A DNA stretch of 64,000 nucleotides, taken from Caproiciproducens sp. NJN-50. Its GTDB lineage: Bacteria > Bacillota > Clostridia > Oscillospirales > Acutalibacteraceae. The position numbers were made by a program, and so were the translations under genes. Positions 16,217 through 24,035 of the stretch are shown piece by piece. The stretch covers positions 2,542,001 through 2,606,000 of the forward strand of contig NZ_CP035283.1 of the NCBI RefSeq assembly GCF_004103755.1, read 5' to 3'. Within the stretch, counting starts at the first letter, position 1, and each line of letters opens with the position of its first letter. The notes under the pieces were generated by a model. That model did no database searches and was not told the origin of the DNA. It worked only from the letters and a program-made list of their open reading frames with translations.

Positions 16217-17398
16217 TCAATGATTTGCCAAACTGTAGATTTGATAAACATCACTGCGGTCCAGGACCCGGAAGCTGCCCACTTTGCGTTCCCCACGGAA
16301 AACGCACCGGTCGGCGAGCTCCCGAAGGGTCTCCTCCCTCTGCACGCCGATACCCAGGCCGGAGAAATCGATTGGCATGTTCAGGGATTTAAAATAGGCT
16401 ACCGTCTTTTCTATCCCCTCCAGCGCAGCCGCCTCCGTGTCGGCGCCGGCTGCGTTCCAGACATTCCGGGCATAGCGGGCAAAGCGCTCCGGCTTGGAAC
16501 GATAGCAATAATGCGCCCAGGAGCTCCAAACGGCGGACAAGCTGGCGCCGTGAGCCACGTCGAACATCGCGCTGAGCTCGTGTCCCAGCTGGTGCACCGC
16601 AAAATCTTTCAGGGCGCCCAGGCCGGTCAGATCGTTGTGGGACAGGCTGCCCGCCCACATCAGCTCGCTCATCGCCTGATAATCATCCGGGCGTTCCAGC
16701 GCCTTGGTCCCGTTGCGGATCACCACGCGCAGCAGCGCCTCCGCGATCTCATCCGTCAGCTCGTTCCCTTCCGTCGGAGTAAAATAACGGTCCAGCGTAT
16801 GCATCATGATGTCCACGATACCGCAGGCAATCTGGTACTTTGGCAACGTGTACGTCAGCTCCGGGTCAAGGAACGCAAAGCGCGGACGGTTCAGTTCGTT
16901 GCTCAGTCCCCGCTTTTCGCCGGTGTCCTGATTGGTCAGCACGGCGGCTTCGCTGGCCTCGCTTCCGGACGCCGAAATGGTCAGGATGACGCCCACGGGC
17001 AGGCTGGCTTCCGGTTTTGCCTTCTGAAGCCAGAAATCCCAAAGATTTGTTCCGGGATTCGCGGCTCCGAGCGCAATTGCCTTTGCCGTGTCAATGACGC
17101 TTCCCCCGCCGACGGCCAGGATGAAGTCCGCTCCGTATTCCACGGCCAGACTCACGCCCTTTTCCGCAAGTTCCAGCCGGGGGTTCGGCTTCACGCCGCC
17201 GAGGCTCCGGTATGCCAGGCCCGCTTCCTCCAGCGCCCGGCCGACCTTCGCCAGCAGTCCGCTCTTTTCCGCGCTGTGTCCCCCGTATACCAATAAAATC
17301 TTTTTCCCGCCGAACGCCCGGATTTCAGCCGCGACATTCCGTTCGCAGCCGCGGCCGAACAACACCTTGGTCGGAGAATAATAAGTAAACCCGTTCAT
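16217..17398 (-). CDS. Iron-containing alcohol dehydrogenase (butanol-dehydrogenase type)
   Basis: A 393-residue group III alcohol dehydrogenase, similar to clostridial BdhA/B and YqhD, reducing aldehydes with NAD(P)H. The nucleotide-binding site reads FILAVGGGSVIDTAKAIALGA. The metal-binding histidine region reads GIVDIMMHTLDRYFT ... FAVHQLGHELSAMFDVAHGASLSAV, with Fe/Zn ligands expected at the HxxxH-like histidines and the preceding aspartate. AAGGAGAGG precedes the ATG at 17398; the longer open frame upstream has no start signal. Promoter TGCTATAAT at 17470-17462. It probably serves fermentative or detoxifying aldehyde reduction. Confidence 0.92.
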   Translation of the reverse strand: MNGFTYYSPTKVLFGRGCERNVAAEIRAFGGKKILLVYGGHSAEKSGLLAKVGRALEEAGLAYRSLGGVKPNPRLELAEKGVSLAVEYGADFILAVGGGSVIDTAKAIALGAANPGTNLWDFWLQKAKPEASLPVGVILTISASGSEASEAAVLTNQDTGEKRGLSNELNRPRFAFLDPELTYTLPKYQIACGIVDIMMHTLDRYFTPTEGNELTDEIAEALLRVVIRNGTKALERPDDYQAMSELMWAGSLSHNDLTGLGALKDFAVHQLGHELSAMFDVAHGASLSAVWSSWAHYCYRSKPERFARYARNVWNAAGADTEAAALEGIEKTVAYFKSLNMPIDFSGLGIGVQREETLRELADRCVFRGERKVGSFRVLDRSDVYQIYSLANH

Positions 17399-17534
17399 CG
17401 CTGTCTTCCTCTCCTTGTGATACGAATGCAATATTTTCCACCAGCAATCTTGGCTAATGGTATTATAGCATTTTCTCACCAACATAGGAACAGCCCGGTC
17501 AGAAATGCAAAAGGCTCCCTCAGGGGTCCTCTGC

Positions 17535-18464
17535 TTATCGTTCCAACCCGCACAGCTCACAGGCAACCTTCGCGCCCAGCTCGGCGTTGTTGTAGACGAG
17601 CCGGATGTTGGCTTCCAGGCTTTTTCCCCCTGTGATCTTCTGAATCTTGTCCAACAGATACGGGGTGATTTCCTTGCCCTTGATTCCAAGCCGTTTGGCT
17701 TCCGCGCAGGCTTCGTCGATGGAACGGCTGATGTAGCCGGGGTCCATGGCGTATTCCTCCGGAATCGGATTGGTCACCAGAAGTCCGCCGCCGAGGTTCA
17801 TATCCTGCTTTGCGCGGCAGATGCGCGCCAGCTCATTCGGGGTCTCCACACGGTAATCCACCCGGAATCCGCTTTTCCTCGTAAAAAACGCCGGCAGTTC
17901 CTCGGTCCGGTAGCCGAGAACGGAAACGCCTTTCGTCTCGAGATATTCCAGCGTCAGCCCAAGGTCCAGGATCGATTTCGCGCCCGCGCAGACCACCATG
18001 ACCGGCGTCCGGGCCAGTTCCTCCAGATCGGCGGAAATATCCATGGTAACTTCGGCCCCGCGATGAACCCCGCCGATCCCGCCGGTCGCAAAAACCCGAA
18101 TTCCCGCCAGGGCCGCAACGATCATGGTGGCGGCTACGGTCGTCGCGCCGTCCCCCCCGCGCGCGGCCAGCACCGGCAGGTCCCTGCGGCTCGCCTTGGT
18201 CACCGCCAGTCCCTTTTTGCCGAGATAGGTGATCTCCTGTTCCGTTAAACCCGCGCGCAGTCTTCCCCCGATGACCGCGACAGTCGCCGGCACCGCGCCG
18301 TTATCCCGGATGATCTTTTCCACGTTCAGCGCCGTTTCCACGTTTTTCGGGTACGGCATTCCATGGGAAATGATGGTGGACTCCAGCGCCACGACCGGTC
18401 TGTTGTTTTCAAGCGCGTCTTTGACCTCCGGGGACACGGTTAAATATTGTTCAAGCGATTTCAT
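17535..18464 (-). CDS. psuG: Pseudouridine-5'-phosphate glycosidase
   Basis: A 309-residue enzyme that reversibly cleaves the C-C bond of pseudouridine 5'-phosphate to uracil and ribose 5-phosphate. Family landmarks are PVVALESTIISHGMPYPKN, ATVAVIGGRLRAGLT, LPVLAARGGDGATTVAATM (substrate lysine/serine region), FATGGIGGVHRGAE and the late GGGLLVTNPIPEEYAMD. The length is full. It lies 18 bases after psuK and is co-transcribed with it, forming the two-step pseudouridine degradation path. Confidence 0.95.
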   Translation of the reverse strand: MKSLEQYLTVSPEVKDALENNRPVVALESTIISHGMPYPKNVETALNVEKIIRDNGAVPATVAVIGGRLRAGLTEQEITYLGKKGLAVTKASRRDLPVLAARGGDGATTVAATMIVAALAGIRVFATGGIGGVHRGAEVTMDISADLEELARTPVMVVCAGAKSILDLGLTLEYLETKGVSVLGYRTEELPAFFTRKSGFRVDYRVETPNELARICRAKQDMNLGGGLLVTNPIPEEYAMDPGYISRSIDEACAEAKRLGIKGKEITPYLLDKIQKITGGKSLEANIRLVYNNAELGAKVACELCGLER

Positions 18465-18482
18465 TTGAATGAACTCCTTTTC

Positions 18483-19598
18483 TTATGATCTGGAATCAAT
18501 GTGCGTTTTTTGTTCTTCCTGACTCCCCATCCGGTCCAAAAGGGCAGTCTCGTTCAAATCCGGGCTGACGGTCTGCGGGCTTTCGATACAGATGGCCGCG
18601 GCCGCCTGGCCCGCCCTGCCGCATTCGCGCAGCGAAAGCCCCCGCATCCAGCCCCAGGCCGCGGCGGCCATAAAGCTGTCGCCGACGCCCGTGCCGTTGA
18701 CCGGTTTGGAAGGAGCGCATGGCAATTTGAAGCGTTCGCCGCGGTCCGCGCAGTAGACCCCGTCCTCTCCCAGCGAAAGAAACACCCGTTCCAGCCCCGT
18801 TTCGAGAAGGGCGGCGGCCGCCTGTTCCATCGACCGTTCATCCTCGATTTTTATTCCGCTGAGCAGCTCCGCTTCCAGCCGGTTCGGCTTGAGCGTGTGA
18901 ATACGTCCGAGCAGGCCGGTGAGCTTGCCGGCCTTGGCAGCGGACACCGGGTCGCAGAAAATCGGGCAATGGACGTTTTCAGCGAGCCAGCGCACCGTCT
19001 CCGCAGTCAGGTTGGTATCCATGACGCACAGGGCGGCATTCTCGATCAGGTCCATCTTGGTCTTCAGGAATTCCGGCGTCAAGTGTTCATAAATCTGCAT
19101 GTCGTTGACGGCCAACTCCATCTCTCCCTTCTCATCGGTCAAATAGAGATAGGTGGAGGTCGCCCCGCCCGGAACCGTCAGCGATCCCGAAAGATCGAGC
19201 CCCGCCCTGCGGCAGCCGTCCGCGATCTGCGCCGCATACGCGTCGTCGCCGAGCGCGGTGACGAGCTTCACCCCGGCTCCGAGCTGAGACAGACTGACCG
19301 CGATATTCCTGCCGACTCCGCCCGAGGACAGGATGACGCGGCCGGGATTGGAGTCCCGCCTGACCAGCGGCCGGAACGGCGTTCCGCCGATGTCGATGTT
19401 CGCCCCGCCGACCACAACGGCGTAAGGCTCCTGCTGAAGAATATAGCCCTTGCCGCGGATCAGCCCTTTTTTCATCAGGTTGGAAATGTGGACCGCAACG
19501 GAAGATCTTGTGATCCCGGCTTTTTGAGCCAGTTCCTGCTGTGAGATCAGCGGATTGCCTTCGATCCAGCGAAAGATCTGGCGCTCCCGTTCCGTCAT
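18483..19598 (-). CDS. psuK: Pseudouridine kinase with N-terminal HTH
   Basis: A 371-residue fusion. Residues 1-55 form a winged helix-turn-helix (EGNPLISQQELAQKAGITRSSVAVHISNLMKKGLIRGKGYIL). The rest is a PfkB/ribokinase-family kinase: VVVGGANIDIGG, SSGGVGRNIAVSLSQLG, LKPNRLEAELLSG and the catalytic NGTGVGDSFMAA. In the known pathway PsuK phosphorylates pseudouridine for PsuG. The HTH suggests the kinase also represses its own operon, and direct repeats lie between promoter and start. GGAGGCGGG precedes the ATG. Confidence 0.92.
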   Translation of the reverse strand: MTERERQIFRWIEGNPLISQQELAQKAGITRSSVAVHISNLMKKGLIRGKGYILQQEPYAVVVGGANIDIGGTPFRPLVRRDSNPGRVILSSGGVGRNIAVSLSQLGAGVKLVTALGDDAYAAQIADGCRRAGLDLSGSLTVPGGATSTYLYLTDEKGEMELAVNDMQIYEHLTPEFLKTKMDLIENAALCVMDTNLTAETVRWLAENVHCPIFCDPVSAAKAGKLTGLLGRIHTLKPNRLEAELLSGIKIEDERSMEQAAAALLETGLERVFLSLGEDGVYCADRGERFKLPCAPSKPVNGTGVGDSFMAAAAWGWMRGLSLRECGRAGQAAAAICIESPQTVSPDLNETALLDRMGSQEEQKTHIDSRS

Positions 19599-19616
19599 TC
19601 TTTGCCCGCCTCCTTA

Positions 19617-19675
19617 ACATATGCTTATGTCCATAATCTTATGTTTATATTACCAGGCGGCTGGCCTTCTGTCAA
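19617..19675 (-). promoter_or_regulatory. psuKG promoter with repeated operator-like elements
   Basis: On the minus strand: TTGACA (19675-19670), 17-base spacer, TAATAT (19652-19647). Just downstream are two direct copies of ACATAAG (19644-19638 and 19630-19624), 14 bases apart. The second belongs to a dyad, ACATA-TGCT-TATGT (19617-19630). This placement over the start site fits repression by the PsuK HTH; that is inference. Confidence 0.6.
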
Positions 19676-19718
19676 GTGCGGCACAAATGAATCAGACGCC
19701 GGGAACATTTAAAAAAAC

Positions 19719-19759
19719 AGGACATATGTCCTTTTATTATGCCTTGAATCCGTTATAAT
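19719..19759 (+). promoter_or_regulatory. Promoter and 14-bp palindrome before the Crp-like gene
   Basis: A perfect palindrome AGGACATATGTCCT (19719-19732) lies where the -35 should be relative to TATAAT (19754-19759). The weak -35 plus palindrome suggests activator or autoregulator control. Confidence 0.5.
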
Positions 19760-19802
19760 AAGGATAGGCCACAAATTCATCCGGAATTCGGGGTGAAGCT
19801 CT

Positions 19803-20501
19803 ATGGATCTTGCCGAATATCTAGCTTCGGAAAGCGACTCCTTACGGGCAAAACTTTCGCCGATCATGGATTCCTTTCCCGGCGGAGCGCCCGTATCTCC
19901 CGTTTCCCTCGATTCGGGAGACGCCCTGATCCGCGAGGGGGACCTCTGCGAAAGGGTTTCCCTTCTGCTGTGCGGCCGTGTTTCGGTGATCATCAGCCGC
20001 CCCCGCTTTTCCAGCTATACGGTGACGGATTTCAGGCCGTTCGAATTTTTTGGGGAATACGAGCTGCTCGCCGGAAGAAACCGCTACCTTGCGGAAGTGC
20101 GGGCCGTCTCCCCCTGCCGGTTTCTCACCTTTTCTTCTCAGGCTTATCTGCAGTGGGTGAAAAACGACCCGGAATTCTTTTTCGGCAGGGTCCGCAGCAT
20201 TCTGGGAACTCTGCTGGACCAAACGGTCAACGAAAGGGCCCGGCATTTTCTGGATGCTTCCGGCCGGGTGATTCAGGTTCTGCTGCGCGCCTACGACACG
20301 AGAAGAGAGCCGCTGGAAGACGTCAGGCTGGACCTGACGCGCGCGGAAATCGCGGAGCGGACCGGCTGCAGCGTCCGCACCGTCAACCGGGTCGTCCGCG
20401 GCCTCGCGCAAAAGGGCTTTCTCTCTGTGACCCACGGCAAAATCAGGCTGAACGCCGCCCGGCGTCAGGCGCTTTTCAAAGAGTTTGACTCCCATTTGTG
20501 A
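19803..20501 (+). CDS. Crp/Fnr-family transcriptional regulator
   Basis: A 232-residue protein. Residues about 30-130 form a cyclic-nucleotide-binding beta-roll (LDSGDALIREGDLCERVSLLLCGRVSVII, FRPFEFFGEYELLAGRNRYLAEVRAVSPCRFLTFS). A long dimer helix follows, then a Crp-type winged helix (DLTRAEIAERTGCSVRTVNRVVRGLAQKGFLSVTHGKIRLN). The N-terminal cysteine cluster of Fnr is absent, so a direct oxygen-sensing Fe-S role is unlikely. It lies 59 bases before yjjI on the same strand, which makes control of the glycyl-radical enzyme a reasonable guess. Confidence 0.85.
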   Translation: MDLAEYLASESDSLRAKLSPIMDSFPGGAPVSPVSLDSGDALIREGDLCERVSLLLCGRVSVIISRPRFSSYTVTDFRPFEFFGEYELLAGRNRYLAEVRAVSPCRFLTFSSQAYLQWVKNDPEFFFGRVRSILGTLLDQTVNERARHFLDASGRVIQVLLRAYDTRREPLEDVRLDLTRAEIAERTGCSVRTVNRVVRGLAQKGFLSVTHGKIRLNAARRQALFKEFDSHL

Positions 20502-20560
20502 AATTCATAAACGATAAGAAGACCGATTGTAATCCGGCAATACTGAATGGAGGAATCGCA

Positions 20561-22066
20561 ATGTTCGACTCGGAGAATACCTACAAAACACTGACATCCC
20601 GCGAACTGACCCACGAGCAAAAGCTGATGGGGCTGGCAAAATGCGCGGAAAACGCGCTGGATGCGCTGAACATCCCTCCGCGGACAAAGCATTACTTTGA
20701 AACCGGCGCGATCAACGATTTGTTTGAAGGTGGCGCCCCCTACCGTCCGCGCTATATCCTGCCCGACTACGGGCGCTTCGTGCGTCAGGGCAGCGAATTT
20801 TTAAAGCTGGACCCGCCGAAGACGCTGGATGAGCTGCTCTTTTCGCTGATGATTCTTTACCGCCACGTCCCGTCCATCACCAACTTTCCGGTTTATCTCG
20901 GCAGCCTCGACAGGCTGATCGGCCCGTTCCTCGAGGGACATCCCGACGAGGAGGTCTGTGAGAAGCTCCGCCTGTTCCTCACCTATCTGGACCGGACGAT
21001 CACGGATTCGTTTTGTCACGCGAACCTGGGACCGGAGGAGTCGCGCGCCGGACACCTGATTCTGAAAGTGGAGCGGGAACTCCAGAACACCGTCCCAAAC
21101 CTGACGATCAAATATGATCCTTCCGTCACCCCCGATCCTTTTATGGAAGAGGCAATCCAATGCTCGCTCCGGTGTTCCAACCCCGCCGTTTGCAACGACC
21201 CGGCGAACCGCGCCCCGTTTGGGGAACGCTACGGCGTAGCGAGCTGCTACAACATCCTGCCGGTCTGCGGCGGCGCCTACACGCTGACCCGCGTCACGCT
21301 GACCGAGCTGGTGAAGGAGGCCGAAAGCGAGGAGCATTTTCTGAACACGCTGCTGCCGGAGTGCCTCCGCCTGATCGCGGATTACATGAACGAGCGCATC
21401 CGTTTCATCGTGGAGCAGTCCGGATTCTTCGAATCCAACTTTCTGGTGCGCGAGGGTCTGATCTCGAAGGACCGTTTTCTGCCGATGTTCGGCGTGACGG
21501 GAATGGCGGAATGCGTCAACACGCTGATGAAGGAAAAAGGCAAGATCTATGGGCGGGACAAGGAAGCCGACGACCTCGCGAAAAGGATCATGGACCGAAT
21601 CCGGGAGCTTGTGGACGGCTATGAAGCGGCTTATTCCCCGCTGACCGGCGGAAAATTCCTGCTGCACGCGCAGGTCGGGCTCGACAGCGACCTCGGCATC
21701 ACCTCCGGCGTGCGCATCGCGATCGGCGACGAGCCGGATTCTTTCGCGGATCACCTGCGCCACTGCGCGCGGTTCCACCGCTACTTCCCCGCCGGCGTCG
21801 GCGACATCTTCCCGATCGCGGACAATGTGAAACAGAACCCCGCCGCGCTTCTCGACGTCGTCAAGGGCGCGTTTTCGCTCGGCGTCCAGTATATGAGCTT
21901 TTACTCCGCCAGCACGGACCTGGTCCGCATCACCGGATACCTGGTCAAACGCAGCGAGATGGAAAAATACCGCAGCCATCAGGCCGTGCTTCAGAACACC
22001 ACGCAGCTTGGTTCCGCGAGCTACGCGACCAACCATCTGGAAAAGCGAAAGGTGCGCATGGCATGA
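20561..22066 (+). CDS. yjjI: YjjI-family glycyl radical enzyme
   Basis: A 501-residue member of the YjjI (DUF3029) branch of glycyl radical enzymes, close to the length of E. coli YjjI. The C-terminal radical site reads DLVRITGYLVKRSEMEKY, with the radical-bearing glycine at about residue 459. A candidate thiyl cysteine is C229 in YGVASCYNILPVC (C236 is close by). The chemistry is not established to my knowledge; the family is oxygen-sensitive and acts anaerobically. ATG 20561 follows GGAGG; the upstream in-frame ATG lacks a site. The stop overlaps the activase start by four bases. It heads a nucleoside catabolism island, as yjjI-yjjW adjoins deoCABD in E. coli. Confidence 0.9.
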   Translation: MFDSENTYKTLTSRELTHEQKLMGLAKCAENALDALNIPPRTKHYFETGAINDLFEGGAPYRPRYILPDYGRFVRQGSEFLKLDPPKTLDELLFSLMILYRHVPSITNFPVYLGSLDRLIGPFLEGHPDEEVCEKLRLFLTYLDRTITDSFCHANLGPEESRAGHLILKVERELQNTVPNLTIKYDPSVTPDPFMEEAIQCSLRCSNPAVCNDPANRAPFGERYGVASCYNILPVCGGAYTLTRVTLTELVKEAESEEHFLNTLLPECLRLIADYMNERIRFIVEQSGFFESNFLVREGLISKDRFLPMFGVTGMAECVNTLMKEKGKIYGRDKEADDLAKRIMDRIRELVDGYEAAYSPLTGGKFLLHAQVGLDSDLGITSGVRIAIGDEPDSFADHLRHCARFHRYFPAGVGDIFPIADNVKQNPAALLDVVKGAFSLGVQYMSFYSASTDLVRITGYLVKRSEMEKYRSHQAVLQNTTQLGSASYATNHLEKRKVRMA

Positions 22067-22899
22067 CAAAGGCGCCCGTCAACAGGATCATCCCGTTCAG
22101 CACGGTGGACGGTCCCGGCAGCCGGACCTCCGTTTTCCTGCAGGGCTGCAATATCGCCTGCGGCTACTGCCACAACCCGGAAACGCAGCGCCTCTGCAAT
22201 TCCTGCGGGGCATGCGTTCCGAAATGTCCCGCCGGGGCGCTCTCCCTGCGGGACAGCCGCATTATCTGGGACCCATCAAAATGCGTTTCCTGCGACACCT
22301 GCATCGCGGTCTGCCCAAACCGCGCGTCCCCGAAAGTCCGTGAAATGGATGCGGGGCAGGTCATGGCGGAGGTGGAAAAAAATATTCCGTTCATCCGCGG
22401 CGTCACGGTTTCCGGCGGGGAGTGCATGCTGTACCCGCAGTTCCTGACCGAATTCTGCACGCTGGCCAAAGGGCGCGGCCTTTCCTGCCTGCTGGACAGC
22501 AACGGCACGGCCGCCTTTTCCGATTTTCCGGAACTGATGAAAGTCTGCGACGGCGTCATGCTGGACGTCAAGTCCTGGTCGCCGGAGATTTTCCACAGTC
22601 TGACGGGCGGGGACAATGCCGCCGTCAAAGAAAATCTGCGGTTTCTTTCAAGCCTCGGAAAGCTGGAAGAGGTCCGCATCGTCTGCCTCGACGGGCATGT
22701 GGACACCGAAGCCGCGATCCGCGGCATTGCCGAAATGTTCGGGCCGGAAACTATCCACACCCGCCTCGTCCTGATTCCGTTTCGGCCGTTCGGCGTGAAG
22801 GGAAAATACGCTTCCCTCTCCTCCCCCTCCCCGCAGCGGATGCAAAATCTGCGCGAGCTGGCAGTCGGCGCCGGATTTAAATCAATCACAGTAAAATAG
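22063..22899 (+). CDS. yjjW: YjjW-family glycyl radical enzyme activase (radical SAM)
   Basis: A 278-residue radical SAM enzyme that installs the glycyl radical on YjjI. The radical SAM cluster is C29-x3-C33-x2-C36 (QGCNIACGYCHNPE). Two ferredoxin-type 4Fe-4S clusters follow: C45/C48/C51/C55 (CNSCGACVPKC) and C74/C77/C80/C84 (CVSCDTCIAVC). Further SAM-binding segments are VTVSGGECMLYPQF and GVMLDVKSW. Start and yjjI stop share ATGA, indicating translational coupling. Confidence 0.92.
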   Translation: MTKAPVNRIIPFSTVDGPGSRTSVFLQGCNIACGYCHNPETQRLCNSCGACVPKCPAGALSLRDSRIIWDPSKCVSCDTCIAVCPNRASPKVREMDAGQVMAEVEKNIPFIRGVTVSGGECMLYPQFLTEFCTLAKGRGLSCLLDSNGTAAFSDFPELMKVCDGVMLDVKSWSPEIFHSLTGGDNAAVKENLRFLSSLGKLEEVRIVCLDGHVDTEAAIRGIAEMFGPETIHTRLVLIPFRPFGVKGKYASLSSPSPQRMQNLRELAVGAGFKSITVK

Positions 22900-22932
22900 G
22901 GATTAAAACCTTCTGCAAAATAAATAAAAACA

Positions 22933-22984
22933 TTGACATGCGCATTCCGATGATGTACAATATGTTCAGTTGAAACCGTTTTCA
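22933..22984 (+). promoter_or_regulatory. Promoter and LacI-type operator before the nucleoside regulator
   Basis: TTGACA (22933-22938), 17-base spacer, TACAAT (22956-22961). The near-palindrome TGAAACCGTTTTCA (22971-22984) sits at the start site and matches the LacI/CcpA operator style. Autoregulation by the gene that follows, or CcpA control, is inferred. Confidence 0.65.
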
Positions 22985-23036
22985 AATTTTATTTTCGGTT
23001 TCAGGCAGCTGAAAGAAGAAAGCTTTGGTGGTTTTT

Positions 23037-24020
23037 TTGGTCCATATCGGTGATGTCGCAAAATTGGCCGGTGTTTCTTCCGCCACCGTGTCGCGCGTGA
23101 TCAACGGCACGGCAAAGGTTTCCGAAGAAAAAGCGCGCCGCGTGCGGAAGGCGATTGCTGAAACGGGTTTCAATCCCAATGAGATCGCGCGTTCCCTCTA
23201 CAAAAAATCCTCCCGCATGATCGGGTATATCGTGCCGAGCATTCTCAATCTCTTCCTCAGTGAGATCGGCCGCGCGATCGAGGATGAAGCGTTCCGAAAC
23301 GGCTATAAGCTCATCCTTTGCAACACGGACCAGAATCCGGAAAAGGAAGCCGCTTACATTAAAATGCTTTCCTCCATGAACGCGGACGGCATCATCATCA
23401 CCGCGAACAACGAACATCTGGAAGAAGAACTGGAAAACTGCCGGCTGCCCGTTGTTGTGCTGGACAAAAGCGCGGGGGCGGGCTACACCGCCTCCGTTCA
23501 GTCCGATAACTACGGGGGCGGCAGGATTTCCACCGAGCACCTGGTCCGGTGCGGATGCCGGAAAATCGTGCTGATGCGCGGTCCCCAGCAATATTCCAGC
23601 AGTCAGCAGCGTTTTCTTGGCTATGTGGACGCATGCAACGAGCATGGAATTCAGCCGCTTTTCGTCGACAGCGGCTTCGATTACGCAGAAGGGCGGAGTT
23701 CGGCACGGGAGCTGTTCCGCCGCTTTCCCGACGCGGAGGGCGTCCTCGCCGTCAGCGACATGGCCGCGTTTTCCCTGTTCAAACTATTGCGCGAGCAGGG
23801 CCGCAGCGTTCCGGAAGACGTGATGATCGTCGGCTACGACGGTGTGGAACTGAGCGAACTGATGACGCCTGCCTTGACCACCGTGGCCCAGCCCATCGAG
23901 GCGATCGGGCGCAGGGCGGTGAGCCTGATTCTGGAACAGGTGGAAAACGGCCGTATCGAGCAGCGGGAGAACATTCTCCCCGTCGCGCTGAAGATACGCG
24001 AAACGACCAAACAACTTTGA
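23037..24020 (+). CDS. LacI-family transcriptional regulator (nucleoside locus)
   Basis: A 327-residue repressor. Residues 3-25 form the LacI helix-turn-helix and hinge (HIGDVAKLAGVSSATVSRVINGTAKVSEEKARRVRKAI). A periplasmic-binding-like effector domain follows (MIGYIVPSILNLFLSEIGRAIEDEA, DGIIITANN, GVLAVSDMAAFSLFKLL, VMIVGYDGVELSELMTPALTTV). The TTG at 23037 after GGTGG gives the usual short N-terminus; TTG 23025 and GTG 23028 are alternatives. It directly precedes deoB, so it probably controls nucleoside catabolism, like CytR-type regulators. The effector is unknown. Confidence 0.88.
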   Translation: MVHIGDVAKLAGVSSATVSRVINGTAKVSEEKARRVRKAIAETGFNPNEIARSLYKKSSRMIGYIVPSILNLFLSEIGRAIEDEAFRNGYKLILCNTDQNPEKEAAYIKMLSSMNADGIIITANNEHLEEELENCRLPVVVLDKSAGAGYTASVQSDNYGGGRISTEHLVRCGCRKIVLMRGPQQYSSSQQRFLGYVDACNEHGIQPLFVDSGFDYAEGRSSARELFRRFPDAEGVLAVSDMAAFSLFKLLREQGRSVPEDVMIVGYDGVELSELMTPALTTVAQPIEAIGRRAVSLILEQVENGRIEQRENILPVALKIRETTKQL

Positions 24021-24035
24021 CAAAGGAAGCGGCTT

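Noticed and set aside
20801..22069. 422-residue minus-strand ORF across yjjI
   Set aside because: Antisense frame of a clear glycyl-radical enzyme gene; no recognisable domain and no ribosome-binding site.
23025..23036. Upstream TTG/GTG starts for the LacI regulator
   Set aside because: They add four hydrophobic residues before the usual LacI N-terminus, and GGTGG is better spaced for TTG 23037.
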